From the NCBI RefSeq assembly GCF_022348085.1, contig NZ_JAKRFN010000001.1:496001-560000 (forward strand): a stretch of DNA of 64,000 nucleotides. The letters are read 5' to 3'. Under the pieces are notes generated by a model. The model worked only from the letters and a program-made list of their open reading frames with translations. It was not told the origin of the DNA and did not search any database. The translations under genes were made by a program, and so were the position numbers. Origin of the DNA: Mycobacterium sp. PSTR-4-N. Lineage in GTDB: Bacteria > Actinomycetota > Actinomycetes > Mycobacteriales > Mycobacteriaceae. This document shows positions 54,822-64,000 of this stretch, piece by piece; the first letter of the stretch is position 1; the number at the start of each line of letters is the position of its first letter.

Positions 54822-56206
54822 CGATCATCTCCGAAACGGACCAAACAACCACCTCCGACCTGGGCGCCCGGGCCAACCGACACCTGTGGGGCCACTTCGC
54901 TCGTCACGGCGCGGGCATCACGCCCACGGTCATCACTCGCGGCGAAGGCGTCCACATCTGGGACAGCGAAGGAAACCGCTACATCGACGGACTGTCGGGC
55001 CTGTTCGTCGTCCAGGTCGGCCACGGCCGCAAGGAGCTCGCCGAGGCCGCGGCCAAACAAGCGGAATCGCTGGCGTTCTTCCCGCTGTGGTCGTTCGCGA
55101 CGCCGCCCGCGGTCGAGCTGGCCGAGCGAATCGCGGGCTACGCACCCGGTGACCTGAACCGGGTCTTCTTCACCACCGGCGGCGGCGAGGCCGTCGAGAG
55201 TGCCTGGAAATTGGCCAAGCAGTTCTTCAAGCTGACGGGCAAACCCGGCAAGTACAAGGTGATCTCGCGATCCATCGCGTACCACGGCACCCCGCAGGGC
55301 GCCCTGGCGATCACCGGTATCCCGACGTTCAAGGCGCCGTTCGATCCGCCGACACCGGGCGGCTTCCGCGTTCCGAACACCAACTTCTACCGGGCGCCCG
55401 AGCAGTTCAGCTCCGACCCCAAGGCGTTCGGCCGCTACTGCGCCGATCGGATCGCCGAGGCCATCGAGTTCGAGGGCCCCGACACCGTCGCCGCGGTGTT
55501 CCTGGAGCCGGTACAGAACGCCGGCGGCTGCTTCCCGCCGCCGCCGGGATACTTCGAGCGGGTCCGCGAGATCTGCGACGAGTACGACGTGCTCCTGGTC
55601 TCTGACGAGGTCATCTGTGCCTACGGCCGCATCGGATCGATGTTCGCCTGCAACGATTTCGGCTATGTGCCCGACATCATCACCTCCGCCAAGGGCTTGA
55701 CGTCGGGCTACTCCCCGCTCGGCGCGATGATCGCCTCTGACCGGCTGTTCGAGCCGTTCGACGACGGCTCCACGGTGTTCGGGCACGGCTACACCTTCGG
55801 CGGGCACCCGGTGTCGGCGGCAGTCGCGCTGGCCAACCTCGACATCTTCGAGCGCGAAGGCATCAACGACCACGTCAAGGAGAACGCCCCGGCGTTCCGG
55901 GCGACGTTGGAGAAGCTGCACGACCTGCCGATCGTCGGCGACGTCCGCGGCGAAGGGTTCTTCTACGGCATCGAACTCGTCAAGGACAAGGCCACCAAGG
56001 AGACGTTCAACGACGAGGAGTGCGAGCGGCTGCTGCGCGGGTTCCTGACGCCGGCCCTGTTCGAAGCCGGGCTGTACTGCCGCGCCGACGACCGTGGCGA
56101 CCCAGTGGTGCAGCTCGCGCCGCCGCTGATCTGCGGGCAGCGTGAGTTCGACGCGATCTACGACGTGCTGCACTCGGTCTTGGGCGAGGCCAGTCGCCGG
56201 ATGTAG
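54818..56206 (+). CDS. class III omega-aminotransferase (Rv3329-like)
   Basis: 462 residues, PLP fold type I. DGLSGLFVVQVGHGR near residue 50, TGGGEAVESAWKLA near 118, VSDEVICAYGR near 262 with the PLP Asp, TSAKGLTSGYSPLG near 288 with the PLP Lys and GYTFGGHPV near 326. Class III enzymes take the terminal amino group of putrescine, GABA or beta-alanine to pyruvate or 2-oxoglutarate. ATG at 54818 overlaps the asnC stop; a TACAAT at 54801 could be an internal promoter. Together with the dehydrogenase and permease it suggests polyamine or GABA use. Confidence 0.92.
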   Translation: MTIISETDQTTTSDLGARANRHLWGHFARHGAGITPTVITRGEGVHIWDSEGNRYIDGLSGLFVVQVGHGRKELAEAAAKQAESLAFFPLWSFATPPAVELAERIAGYAPGDLNRVFFTTGGGEAVESAWKLAKQFFKLTGKPGKYKVISRSIAYHGTPQGALAITGIPTFKAPFDPPTPGGFRVPNTNFYRAPEQFSSDPKAFGRYCADRIAEAIEFEGPDTVAAVFLEPVQNAGGCFPPPPGYFERVREICDEYDVLLVSDEVICAYGRIGSMFACNDFGYVPDIITSAKGLTSGYSPLGAMIASDRLFEPFDDGSTVFGHGYTFGGHPVSAAVALANLDIFEREGINDHVKENAPAFRATLEKLHDLPIVGDVRGEGFFYGIELVKDKATKETFNDEECERLLRGFLTPALFEAGLYCRADDRGDPVVQLAPPLICGQREFDAIYDVLHSVLGEASRRM

Positions 56207-56228
56207 CTCGTTCGGCAAGACTGGGCGG

Positions 56229-57230
56229 ATGGCCAGACCGCCCATCGATCCCGTCCGCTGGCAGGCGCCCCCGGTGGAGGCCCTGCCCGATTTCCCGACG
56301 GCGGCCATCACGCTGACCGTCGTCCCGGGTGGCGAACCCGAGGACGTCGTCGTCGACGGCGCCGGTCGACTCTGGACCGGCGCCCTCGACGGCAGCATCG
56401 TGCGCTTCGAGCCCGACGGCACCGCGCCCACGGTGGTCGCCAACACCGGTGGGCGGCCCCTCGGTTTGGCGTTCGCGCGCGACGGCCGGCTGCTGATCTG
56501 CGACAGCCCGCTCGGACTACTGGCACTGGATCCGGGGACTGGGCGAATCGAAACTCTGGTCGACACGATTGCCGGCCGGCGGCTGCAGTTCTGCTCCAAC
56601 GTCACCGAAACCGCCGACGGCACAATCTATTTCACCGAGTCGACGACGGCGTTCACCGTGGCCGACTACCTGGGCGCCATCCTGGAGGCGCGCGGGCGTG
56701 GCGCTCTGCACCGCCTCGATCCCGACGGCACCGTCACGACCGTGGCCGACGGGCTGTACTTCGCCAACGGGGTCACGCCGACCGCTGACGGCCTCGCGCT
56801 GGTGGTGGCCGAAACCCAGGGTCGGCGACTGTCCACATACTGGCTCACCGGGCCCCGCGCCGGGACGATGCGACCACTCGCCGAGAATCTCCCCGGCATG
56901 CCGGACAACCTGTCCACCGGCGCCGACGGGCGCATCTGGTGTGCGATGGTGACGCCGGCCAATCAGCTGGCCGACCGGCTCGCCGCCGGCCCACCGTTCC
57001 TCCGGACCCTGATCTGGCGCTTGCCCGCGCGGCTGCAGCCGAAGCCCCAGGCGGTGGTGTGGGTCGTCGCGTTCGACCCCGACAGCGGCGCCGCGGTCGC
57101 CGGGATGCGCACGACCCATCCGCAGCTGCGAATGGTCACCGGCATGGTGGAGAGCAACGGCCGGCTCTGGCTGGGCAGCATCGGGGGCCCGCACCTCGGC
57201 AGCATCGCGCTCGCCGCCACCGTGTTGTGA
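56229..57230 (+). CDS. SMP-30/strictosidine synthase-like beta-propeller protein
   Basis: 333 residues. Repeating blades with Asp-Gly-x-[LI]-W and similar turns (EDVVVDGAGRLWTGALDGSI; GTIYFTES; DGRIWCAM; NGRLWLGSIG). The YFTESTTAF stretch resembles the strictosidine-synthase-like branch. Family knowledge: lactonases or related hydrolases that bind a divalent metal in the propeller centre. It follows the aminotransferase by 22 bases; a link to that pathway is possible but unproven. No signal peptide. Confidence 0.82.
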   Translation: MARPPIDPVRWQAPPVEALPDFPTAAITLTVVPGGEPEDVVVDGAGRLWTGALDGSIVRFEPDGTAPTVVANTGGRPLGLAFARDGRLLICDSPLGLLALDPGTGRIETLVDTIAGRRLQFCSNVTETADGTIYFTESTTAFTVADYLGAILEARGRGALHRLDPDGTVTTVADGLYFANGVTPTADGLALVVAETQGRRLSTYWLTGPRAGTMRPLAENLPGMPDNLSTGADGRIWCAMVTPANQLADRLAAGPPFLRTLIWRLPARLQPKPQAVVWVVAFDPDSGAAVAGMRTTHPQLRMVTGMVESNGRLWLGSIGGPHLGSIALAATVL

Positions 57231-57392
57231 GACACACTGCGTCACATTCGGGAAGCTTTGCCGTCAGCGCCCGGTTGTACCCGCCGGATCGGACACACAC
57301 CACGAAGTCCGGTCGGACAACGACAATTTCACACAGTCAGAACCGCGCGACATCGCTCCACGGCTCCGACCCGACCAAGGGAAGAGCACCCC

Positions 57393-57695
57393 ATGAAGAC
57401 ATTCACCATCACCACGACCGCTGCCGCCGCCCTCACCGCCGGCGTCCTCGGGTTCGCCGCCCCCGCGCTGGCCGCCCCGACCGGAGCCGGAAGCGCCGCT
57501 GACACCATCAGCGCGCTCGAGGCACAAGGCAACCGGGTCGTCGTCAACCGGCAGAGCAGCACGCCCCTCGACGAGGCGTCGGTCGTGTCCGTGACCCACG
57601 GGCCCGCCGTCCGCGAGGCGGTACCGAACGCCACCTCCAACGGTGACAACACCCGCTCGGTGAGCAGCCAGACGGTCTACGTCAACGTGCGCTGA
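57393..57695 (+). CDS. small secreted protein, unknown function
   Basis: 100 residues. A clear signal peptide (MKTFTITTTAAAALTAGVLG, then AAPALA before APTG) precedes a ~70-residue mature part beginning with AGSAADTISALEAQGNRVVV and containing no cysteine. GGGAAGAG upstream of the ATG is the ribosome site. Similar small exported proteins are common in mycobacteria and have no assigned role. A perfect terminator follows 18 bases after the stop. Confidence 0.82.
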   Translation: MKTFTITTTAAAALTAGVLGFAAPALAAPTGAGSAADTISALEAQGNRVVVNRQSSTPLDEASVVSVTHGPAVREAVPNATSNGDNTRSVSSQTVYVNVR

Positions 57696-57712
57696 GCACG
57701 GTGCGAGACGAC

Positions 57713-57744
57713 AAAGGGGCACCTCCGCCAGGAGGTGCCCCTTT
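57713..57744. terminator. strong intrinsic terminator
   Basis: A perfect 14-bp stem (AAAGGGGCACCTCC / GGAGGTGCCCCTTT) with a four-base loop, followed by GTTGTG. It ends the secreted-protein gene and, read backwards, the 55-residue gene that starts at 57923. Confidence 0.88.
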
Positions 57745-57755
57745 GTTGTGGGGGG

Positions 57756-57923
57756 TCAGCTGGCGTGCAACGGCGCGGGGGTCCGCGACTGGAACGACGG
57801 GTGACGGCGCATCGCCTCTTCCATCGCCTTGGCCCGCCGCTCCGCAGCGCTGAAGGCGGGGTGAGACCTCAGATCGACCACGGCTGCGGTGACAGTCGTA
57901 TCGCTCGCCATCTTCGTCGCCAT
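57756..57923 (-). CDS. 55-residue basic protein, unknown function
   Basis: ATG at 57923 with GGAAGGA seven bases upstream; TGA at 57758. The product starts MATKMASDTTVTAAVVDLRS and continues HPAFSAAERRAKAMEEAMRR, then HPSFQSRTPAPLHAS. Two HP[AS]F units flank an Ala/Glu/Arg helix (AERRAKAMEEAMRR). No signal peptide or membrane segment. It runs into the terminator shared with the secreted protein. A perfect hairpin CTGAGCG-CTT-CGCTCAG lies 50 bases upstream in its leader. Function unknown; too short for many gene finders. Confidence 0.65.
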   Translation of the reverse strand: MATKMASDTTVTAAVVDLRSHPAFSAAERRAKAMEEAMRRHPSFQSRTPAPLHAS

Positions 57924-57974
57924 CTCAACGTCCTTCCGCTGAATTGCCTGGTTTCCTCAGCGTGCTCGGCCCAC

Positions 57975-57991
57975 CTGAGCGCTTCGCTCAG
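57975..57991. promoter_or_regulatory. leader hairpin upstream of the 55-residue gene
   Basis: A perfect 7-bp stem (CTGAGCG / CGCTCAG) with a three-base loop. Immediately upstream on the minus strand is TAACAC, a weak -10 candidate, so the hairpin would lie at the 5' end of the transcript. Confidence 0.35.
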
Positions 57992-58046
57992 TGTTAGCCG
58001 TGAAGTTGATGAGAAAGTATCCGCCCGCGAGGGCACCTAAACACGC

Positions 58047-59189
58047 TCACCGGCCCAATGTGAGCACGCTGATGTCCGGTGGTGCACCGACACGCACCGG
58101 CGGCCCCCAGAAGCCCGCGCCCCGCGAGACGTAGAGCTGTGTGCCGTCCACGGTGGACAGGCCCGCGAGCGACGGCTGAGCCAATTCGACCGCGTAGTGG
58201 AACGGCCACATCTGTCCTCCGTGCGTGTGGCCGGACAGTTGCAGATCGACGTTGCGCTGCGCCGCCTCGGCCACCTGGACCGGCTGGTGCGCCAGCAGGA
58301 TCGTCGGCGTCGCGGCGTCGACACCGCGCAGCGCCGCGTCGAAGTCGGGCGGCTCCTGCACCGACCGTCCGGCCAGATCGTTGACCCCGGCCAGATCGAA
58401 CGCCGCTGCGCCCCGCCGGATTCTGGTGTTCTCGTTACGCAGCACCTGAAGACCGAGCCGGTCCAGTTCGGTCAGCCACTCGCCGGTGTCGTCGACGAAG
58501 TACTCGTGGTTGCCGGTCACGAAGAACGCACCGTCGCGGGCCACGAGGTCGGCCAACGGTGCCGCCGCGGACCCGAGTTGAGCGACCGTGCCGTCCACCA
58601 GGTCGCCGACCACGGCGACCAGATCGGGTTCGGTCTCGTTGATCATCCGCACGATCCGTTCGGTGTGCCGGCGACCCAGCAGAGGCCCGAGGTGGATGTC
58701 GGACACCACCGCGATGCGATAGCCGTCGAACTCACGGGCCAGCCGGGGCAGCCGCACCGGGACACGCAGCACGTCGGGCGGACGGAGTGCGGTCGCGACA
58801 CCGACGCCGGTCACGCCGACCGCCGCCGCGCCTGCGGCGACCGCGCCCGCCCGGGCCAGGAAAAGCCGCCGATGATGGTCCGGTGGGTCATCGGCCGGGC
58901 GGCGACGCCGGGCGAGCCGCCCCGCAAGATGCGCCGGTTCGAGGACCAGCAGCGCCAGCACGAGGTAGACCAGGAGGCCGAACCACAGATAACCGGGCCA
59001 GGCGAGCCAGCCCGAGCCGGCGGGATCGCGCCGGGTCACCAGCGCCGCCACCAGCAGCGCGGACAGGACCAGCAGCAGGGCGGTCAGGATCCGGCGCATC
59101 CGACCCGGCCGGGTCGTGGACCGCACGGTGCGAAACCAGACATAAAGGCTCATCAGCCCGAGGGACGAGCCGAGAACGACAAGGAACAT
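58047..59189 (-). CDS. membrane-anchored metallophosphoesterase
   Basis: 380 residues. Three to four hydrophobic helices occupy residues 1-140, then a calcineurin-like phosphoesterase domain with SDIHLGP near 163, GDLVDG near 193, GNHEYF near 218 and GHTHGGQMWP near 310, the full set of metal and catalytic residues. Such proteins hydrolyse phosphodiesters or nucleotides at the membrane; substrate unknown. AGAAAGAG precedes the ATG. Divergent from dacB1. Confidence 0.9.
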   Translation of the reverse strand: MFLVVLGSSLGLMSLYVWFRTVRSTTRPGRMRRILTALLLVLSALLVAALVTRRDPAGSGWLAWPGYLWFGLLVYLVLALLVLEPAHLAGRLARRRRPADDPPDHHRRLFLARAGAVAAGAAAVGVTGVGVATALRPPDVLRVPVRLPRLAREFDGYRIAVVSDIHLGPLLGRRHTERIVRMINETEPDLVAVVGDLVDGTVAQLGSAAAPLADLVARDGAFFVTGNHEYFVDDTGEWLTELDRLGLQVLRNENTRIRRGAAAFDLAGVNDLAGRSVQEPPDFDAALRGVDAATPTILLAHQPVQVAEAAQRNVDLQLSGHTHGGQMWPFHYAVELAQPSLAGLSTVDGTQLYVSRGAGFWGPPVRVGAPPDISVLTLGR

Positions 59190-59324
59190 GGATCTCTTTC
59201 TGGCGGCTCGGGCGGTCCAGCCAGCCTAGGTGAGCCTCGCCGAAGGTCGTCATGGTCAGTCACTTGCGAAACTCTCATCACATCCGTCACCGCGTGGCTC
59301 ACCGATCGGGATGTCGTGATCGCC

Positions 59325-59330
59325 TAATCT
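59325..59330 (+). promoter_or_regulatory. -10 box of dacB1
   Basis: TAATCT ends nine bases before the ATG at 59340, giving a leaderless or nearly leaderless mRNA. Confidence 0.5.
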
Positions 59331-59339
59331 TCAACCCCG

Positions 59340-60557
59340 ATGGCGACCTTCACGACGTTCCCGCTGCGGGTGTCTGCGCTGCTCACGACGGCGATGCTGG
59401 CACTGGCGCCGGTCGCTGCGGCCCAGCCGCCCGCCCCTGAGGCGAACACCTGCCCCTACCGGGAGGCGACCCCGCCCGCCGTCGACGCGTCCGAGGTCCC
59501 TGAGTCGGGCGATCCGCCGGCGCCGCTGCCCGTACCCGCCAAGCCCATGGGCGGCGACGCGCTCTCCGGATGCGGCGTGATCACCGCACCGGGCACTCCC
59601 CCGGTTCCGGGCGATGTCTCCGCCGAGGCGTGGCTGGTGGCCGACCTCGACTCCGGCGACGTGATCGCCGCGCGCGACCCGCACGGCCGCCACCGACCGG
59701 CGAGCATCATCAAGGTGCTCGTCGCGATGCAGGCCATCCGCGACCTGCCTCTGCACAAGGTGGTGCCGGGCACGCAGGAGGACGCGAACGCCGAAGGCAC
59801 CCGAGTCGGTGTCGGCGAAGGCGGCTTCTACTCCATCAACGACCTGCTGCACGGCCTGCTGATGCATTCGGGCAACGACGCCGCGCACGCGCTGGCGATG
59901 CAGCTGGGCGGTATGGACGCCACGCTGACCAAACTCAACGCGCTGGCCAACAAACTCGGTGCCCGGGACACGCGGGTGGCGACCCCGTCCGGGCTGGACG
60001 GACCGGGTATGAGCACGTCGGCCTACGACGTCGGGTTGTTCTACCGGTACGCGTGGAACAACCCCGTCTTCTCGAACATCGTTCACACGCAGGAGTTTCC
60101 GTTTCCCGGACGCGGCGACGGCGGTTACCCGATCGAGAACGACAACAAGCTGCTGGCGAATTATCCCGGCGCGCTCGGCGGCAAGACCGGCTACACCGAC
60201 GATGCCGGGCAGACCTTCGTCGGCGCCGCAGACCACGGCGGCCGACGTCTGGTGGCGGTGCTGATGCGGGGTACCCGGCAGCCCATCGCCCCCTGGGAGC
60301 AGGCCGCGCACCTGCTCGACTACGGCTACGCCACCGCGCCCGGCACCAAGGTCGGCACACTCGTCGAACCGGATCCGTCACTGCGAACCCCCGAGGCCGA
60401 TCCCGCCGCCGCAGCCGCCGCGACCACCAAGGCCAGCGCGGCACTACCCGAGGTGGACGCCATGCCGGTGCGCGTCGGCGTCGGAGTCGTCGGCGCGGTG
60501 ATCGTGTTCAGCCTGATCATGGGGGCCCGCGCGCTCAATCGCAGACCCCAGCACTGA
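59340..60557 (+). CDS. dacB1: D-alanyl-D-alanine carboxypeptidase DacB1
   Basis: 405 residues. Signal peptide at the N-terminus (to about AAA, residue 28), a Pro-rich segment, then a penicillin-binding serine peptidase: SIIK near residue 122 (active Ser and Lys), SGN near 178 and KTG near 281. A hydrophobic helix near the C-terminus ([15 protein letters not shown]) followed by Arg residues anchors it, so the catalytic domain faces the periplasm. It trims the terminal D-Ala of peptidoglycan stem peptides. Confidence 0.93.
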   Translation: MATFTTFPLRVSALLTTAMLALAPVAAAQPPAPEANTCPYREATPPAVDASEVPESGDPPAPLPVPAKPMGGDALSGCGVITAPGTPPVPGDVSAEAWLVADLDSGDVIAARDPHGRHRPASIIKVLVAMQAIRDLPLHKVVPGTQEDANAEGTRVGVGEGGFYSINDLLHGLLMHSGNDAAHALAMQLGGMDATLTKLNALANKLGARDTRVATPSGLDGPGMSTSAYDVGLFYRYAWNNPVFSNIVHTQEFPFPGRGDGGYPIENDNKLLANYPGALGGKTGYTDDAGQTFVGAADHGGRRLVAVLMRGTRQPIAPWEQAAHLLDYGYATAPGTKVGTLVEPDPSLRTPEADPAAAAAATTKASAALPEVDAMPVRVGVGVVGAVIVFSLIMGARALNRRPQH

Positions 60558-60558
60558 G

Positions 60559-61611
60559 CTAGCGTCTACGCCGCCGCGCGAATCCGAACGCACCCAGCGC
60601 GCCGACCGCCGCGGCACCCGCCGCCTGCCACGGCGCGAGCCCGGGCCGGGTGACGATGCGGTTGCGGATGACGGCCGGACCCGGTGCCGGGATGGGCGCC
60701 TCCACCGCGTTCTCCGGCATCGTCGCCGCCCACGCCGTGGCGAACAGGATCAACCGCGCGGTGATGTAGGCGAACACCATCAACCCGAGGACGGGGCCGA
60801 ACGTAGCGCCCGCCGGCCCCGTCAACACTGACTTCAGATAGATCGATGCCACCAGCTTGAACACCTCGAACGCGACCGCGGCCAGCAGACCCGCGCGCAC
60901 GCTGCTGCGGAAACTCGCCGACTCCCGCGGCAGCCGAGAGATCATCCACGTGAACAGCAACCACGACACCCCGATCGACACCGCGATCGCGGCGACCCGC
61001 AGCAGCACACTGGCCAGGGTCGAATCGGCAAGACCCAGCCAGTCCAGCACGTTGCCCATCAGCGAGGAACTGCCCAGCGCCGACAGCGCCACCGTCACCA
61101 CGATCGCGGCGAACGTCGACAGCAACGCCAGCAGGTCGGAGAGCTTGGTCTTGAGAAAACCCGGCTGCTCCTCGCGGTAGAGACCCCACATCTGGCTGAG
61201 CGCCTCGCGCAGGTTGGCCATCCAGCCCAGGCCCGCCCACGCGGCGGTCGCGAGCCCGATGACGCCGACGGTGCCCCGGGACTCGATCGCCGAGTCCATC
61301 AACTGCACGACCTGCTGGCCGAGGTCTCCGCTGACGGCCGTGGCGATCTTGGCCTTGAGCTGGTCGAGCAGCTGTGGCTGGTAGGCGAGCACGAACCCGC
61401 CGATCGCGAACCCGACCATCAGCAACGGGAACAGCGCGAAGATCGTGAAGTAGGTGATGCCGGCGGCGTAGAAGTCGCCTTTGCTGTCGTTGTAACGCTG
61501 CTGGGCCCGCATCACGTGGTCGAACCACGGCATTCGCGCCCGTAGCCGGTCCAGGAACCCGGGCTCGTTCTGCGCTTCGTCCGGGGATCCCGAGCCGTCC
61601 GGCGCCGTCAT
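60559..61611 (-). CDS. YhjD/BrkB-family inner-membrane protein (Rv3335c-like)
   Basis: 350 residues with six to seven transmembrane helices in the YihY/BrkB pattern: GITYFTIFALFPLLMVGFAI near residue 75, a periplasmic loop, AAWAGLGWMANLREAL near 140 and FGPVLGLMVFAYITARLILF near 275. The C-terminus ends in five arginines. Function is not settled; a transport or envelope role is suspected. ATG at 61611 has GGGAGG seven bases upstream and follows trpS by 13 bases, so they are co-transcribed. Confidence 0.87.
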   Translation of the reverse strand: MTAPDGSGSPDEAQNEPGFLDRLRARMPWFDHVMRAQQRYNDSKGDFYAAGITYFTIFALFPLLMVGFAIGGFVLAYQPQLLDQLKAKIATAVSGDLGQQVVQLMDSAIESRGTVGVIGLATAAWAGLGWMANLREALSQMWGLYREEQPGFLKTKLSDLLALLSTFAAIVVTVALSALGSSSLMGNVLDWLGLADSTLASVLLRVAAIAVSIGVSWLLFTWMISRLPRESASFRSSVRAGLLAAVAFEVFKLVASIYLKSVLTGPAGATFGPVLGLMVFAYITARLILFATAWAATMPENAVEAPIPAPGPAVIRNRIVTRPGLAPWQAAGAAAVGALGAFGFARRRRR

Positions 61612-61624
61612 CGTCAGCCTCCCG

Positions 61625-63752
<2,128 letters not shown>

Positions 63753-63759
63753 GCCGAAA

Positions 63760-64000
63760 TCACGCGTAGGTGACCGTCACCGGGCAGTGATCGGACCAGC
63801 GCAGCGCATACGCAGCGGGGCGTTCCGTGCGCACCGCGGCCACCCGCGCCGCCAACCCCGCCGTGGCCAGCTGGTAGTCGATGCGCCAGCCGGCGTCGTT
63901 GTCGAAGGCCTTGCCGCGCCAGGACCACCACGCATAGGGCCCAGGTTGCTCCGGATGCGCCACCCGCACCACGTCCACCCATCCGTTGGCCAGCAGGTCG
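63760..64000 (-). CDS. xthA: exonuclease III (xthA), C-terminal part; 5' end outside window
   Basis: 79 residues of the C-terminus, open to the right edge. YAWWSWRGKAFDNDAGWRID and YQLAT, then RWSDHCPVTVTYA, are the characteristic end of exonuclease III-type AP endonucleases; the His of SDH is catalytic. The enzyme nicks abasic sites and trims 3' blocks in base-excision repair. Confidence 0.93.
   Translation of the reverse strand, partial: DLLANGWVDVVRVAHPEQPGPYAWWSWRGKAFDNDAGWRIDYQLATAGLAARVAAVRTERPAAYALRWSDHCPVTVTYA

Noticed and set aside
59228..59245. Possible IdeR iron box (AGGTGAGCCT) between the phosphoesterase and dacB1
   Set aside because: Only one half resembles the consensus and neither neighbour is an iron gene.

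Overview
The window looks like a chromosomal segment of a pigmented, probably fast-growing mycobacterium (Mycolicibacterium-type). The evidence is very high GC, many GTG starts, many genes whose start codon sits 6-9 bases after a TANNNT box (the leaderless pattern common in mycobacteria), and a gene order that matches, from memory, the Mycobacterium tuberculosis lhr-nei-glpD2-lpdA-amiA1/amiB1-deoD-pmmB-upp-add-deoA-cdd-sdhCDAB stretch (about Rv3296 to Rv3319). Homologues of dacB1, yhjD and trpS (about Rv3330 to Rv3336c) follow further right. No rRNA, tRNA, integrase, transposase or CRISPR array was seen.

Layout. 1-7.4 kb: a MalT/LuxR-type regulator running off the left edge, then the helicase Lhr and the DNA glycosylase Nei2. 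7.4-15.9 kb: a lipid-modification island with a self-sufficient CYP102-type P450-reductase fusion, a fatty-acid desaturase with its ferredoxin-type reductase, a divergent FabR/DesT-like TetR regulator, a crotonase, an SDR and a tiny secreted protein with a long polyproline linker. 15.9-20.5 kb: RluA-type pseudouridine synthase, GlpD2, LpdA and a gamma-glutamylcyclotransferase-fold protein. 20.5-21.6 kb: a lone AbiEi/DUF559 gene bracketed by two inverted copies of a ~60-bp palindromic repeat that recurs elsewhere in the window.

21.6-35.3 kb: amidohydrolases AmiA1/AmiB1, purine nucleoside phosphorylase, a MarR/AbrB-type membrane protein pair, PmmB, Upp, an EspC-like plus NlpC/P60 pair that looks like a type VII secretion cargo module, an F420-type oxidoreductase, an Rv3311-like protein, and the nucleoside-salvage set add-deoA-cdd. 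35.5-39 kb: the succinate dehydrogenase operon sdhCDAB. 39-41.5 kb: AI-2E-type transporter, alpha/beta hydrolase and a divergent CGNR regulator. 41.6-49.1 kb: an aromatic-carotenoid cluster (idi, Rieske protein, crtU, crtB, crtI, crtE) with a divergent TetR. This cluster predicts isorenieratene-type pigment.

49-57.2 kb: an epimerase, then a module for uptake and catabolism of an amine (APC permease, universal stress protein, aminobutyraldehyde-type dehydrogenase, Lrp/AsnC regulator, class III aminotransferase, SMP-30 protein). 57.4-64 kb: small secreted and small cytosolic proteins around a strong terminator, a membrane metallophosphoesterase, DacB1-type DD-carboxypeptidase, YhjD-type membrane protein, TrpS, a secreted lipase-like protein and the C-terminus of exonuclease III at the right edge.

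The observations most worth following are the ~60-bp palindromic repeat family (five copies at four loci) and its bracketing of the DUF559 gene, the type VII-like NlpC/P60 pair, the P450 fusion lacking the usual I-helix glutamate, the polyproline protein with duplicated cysteine motifs, and a 55-residue protein gene at 57.8 kb.
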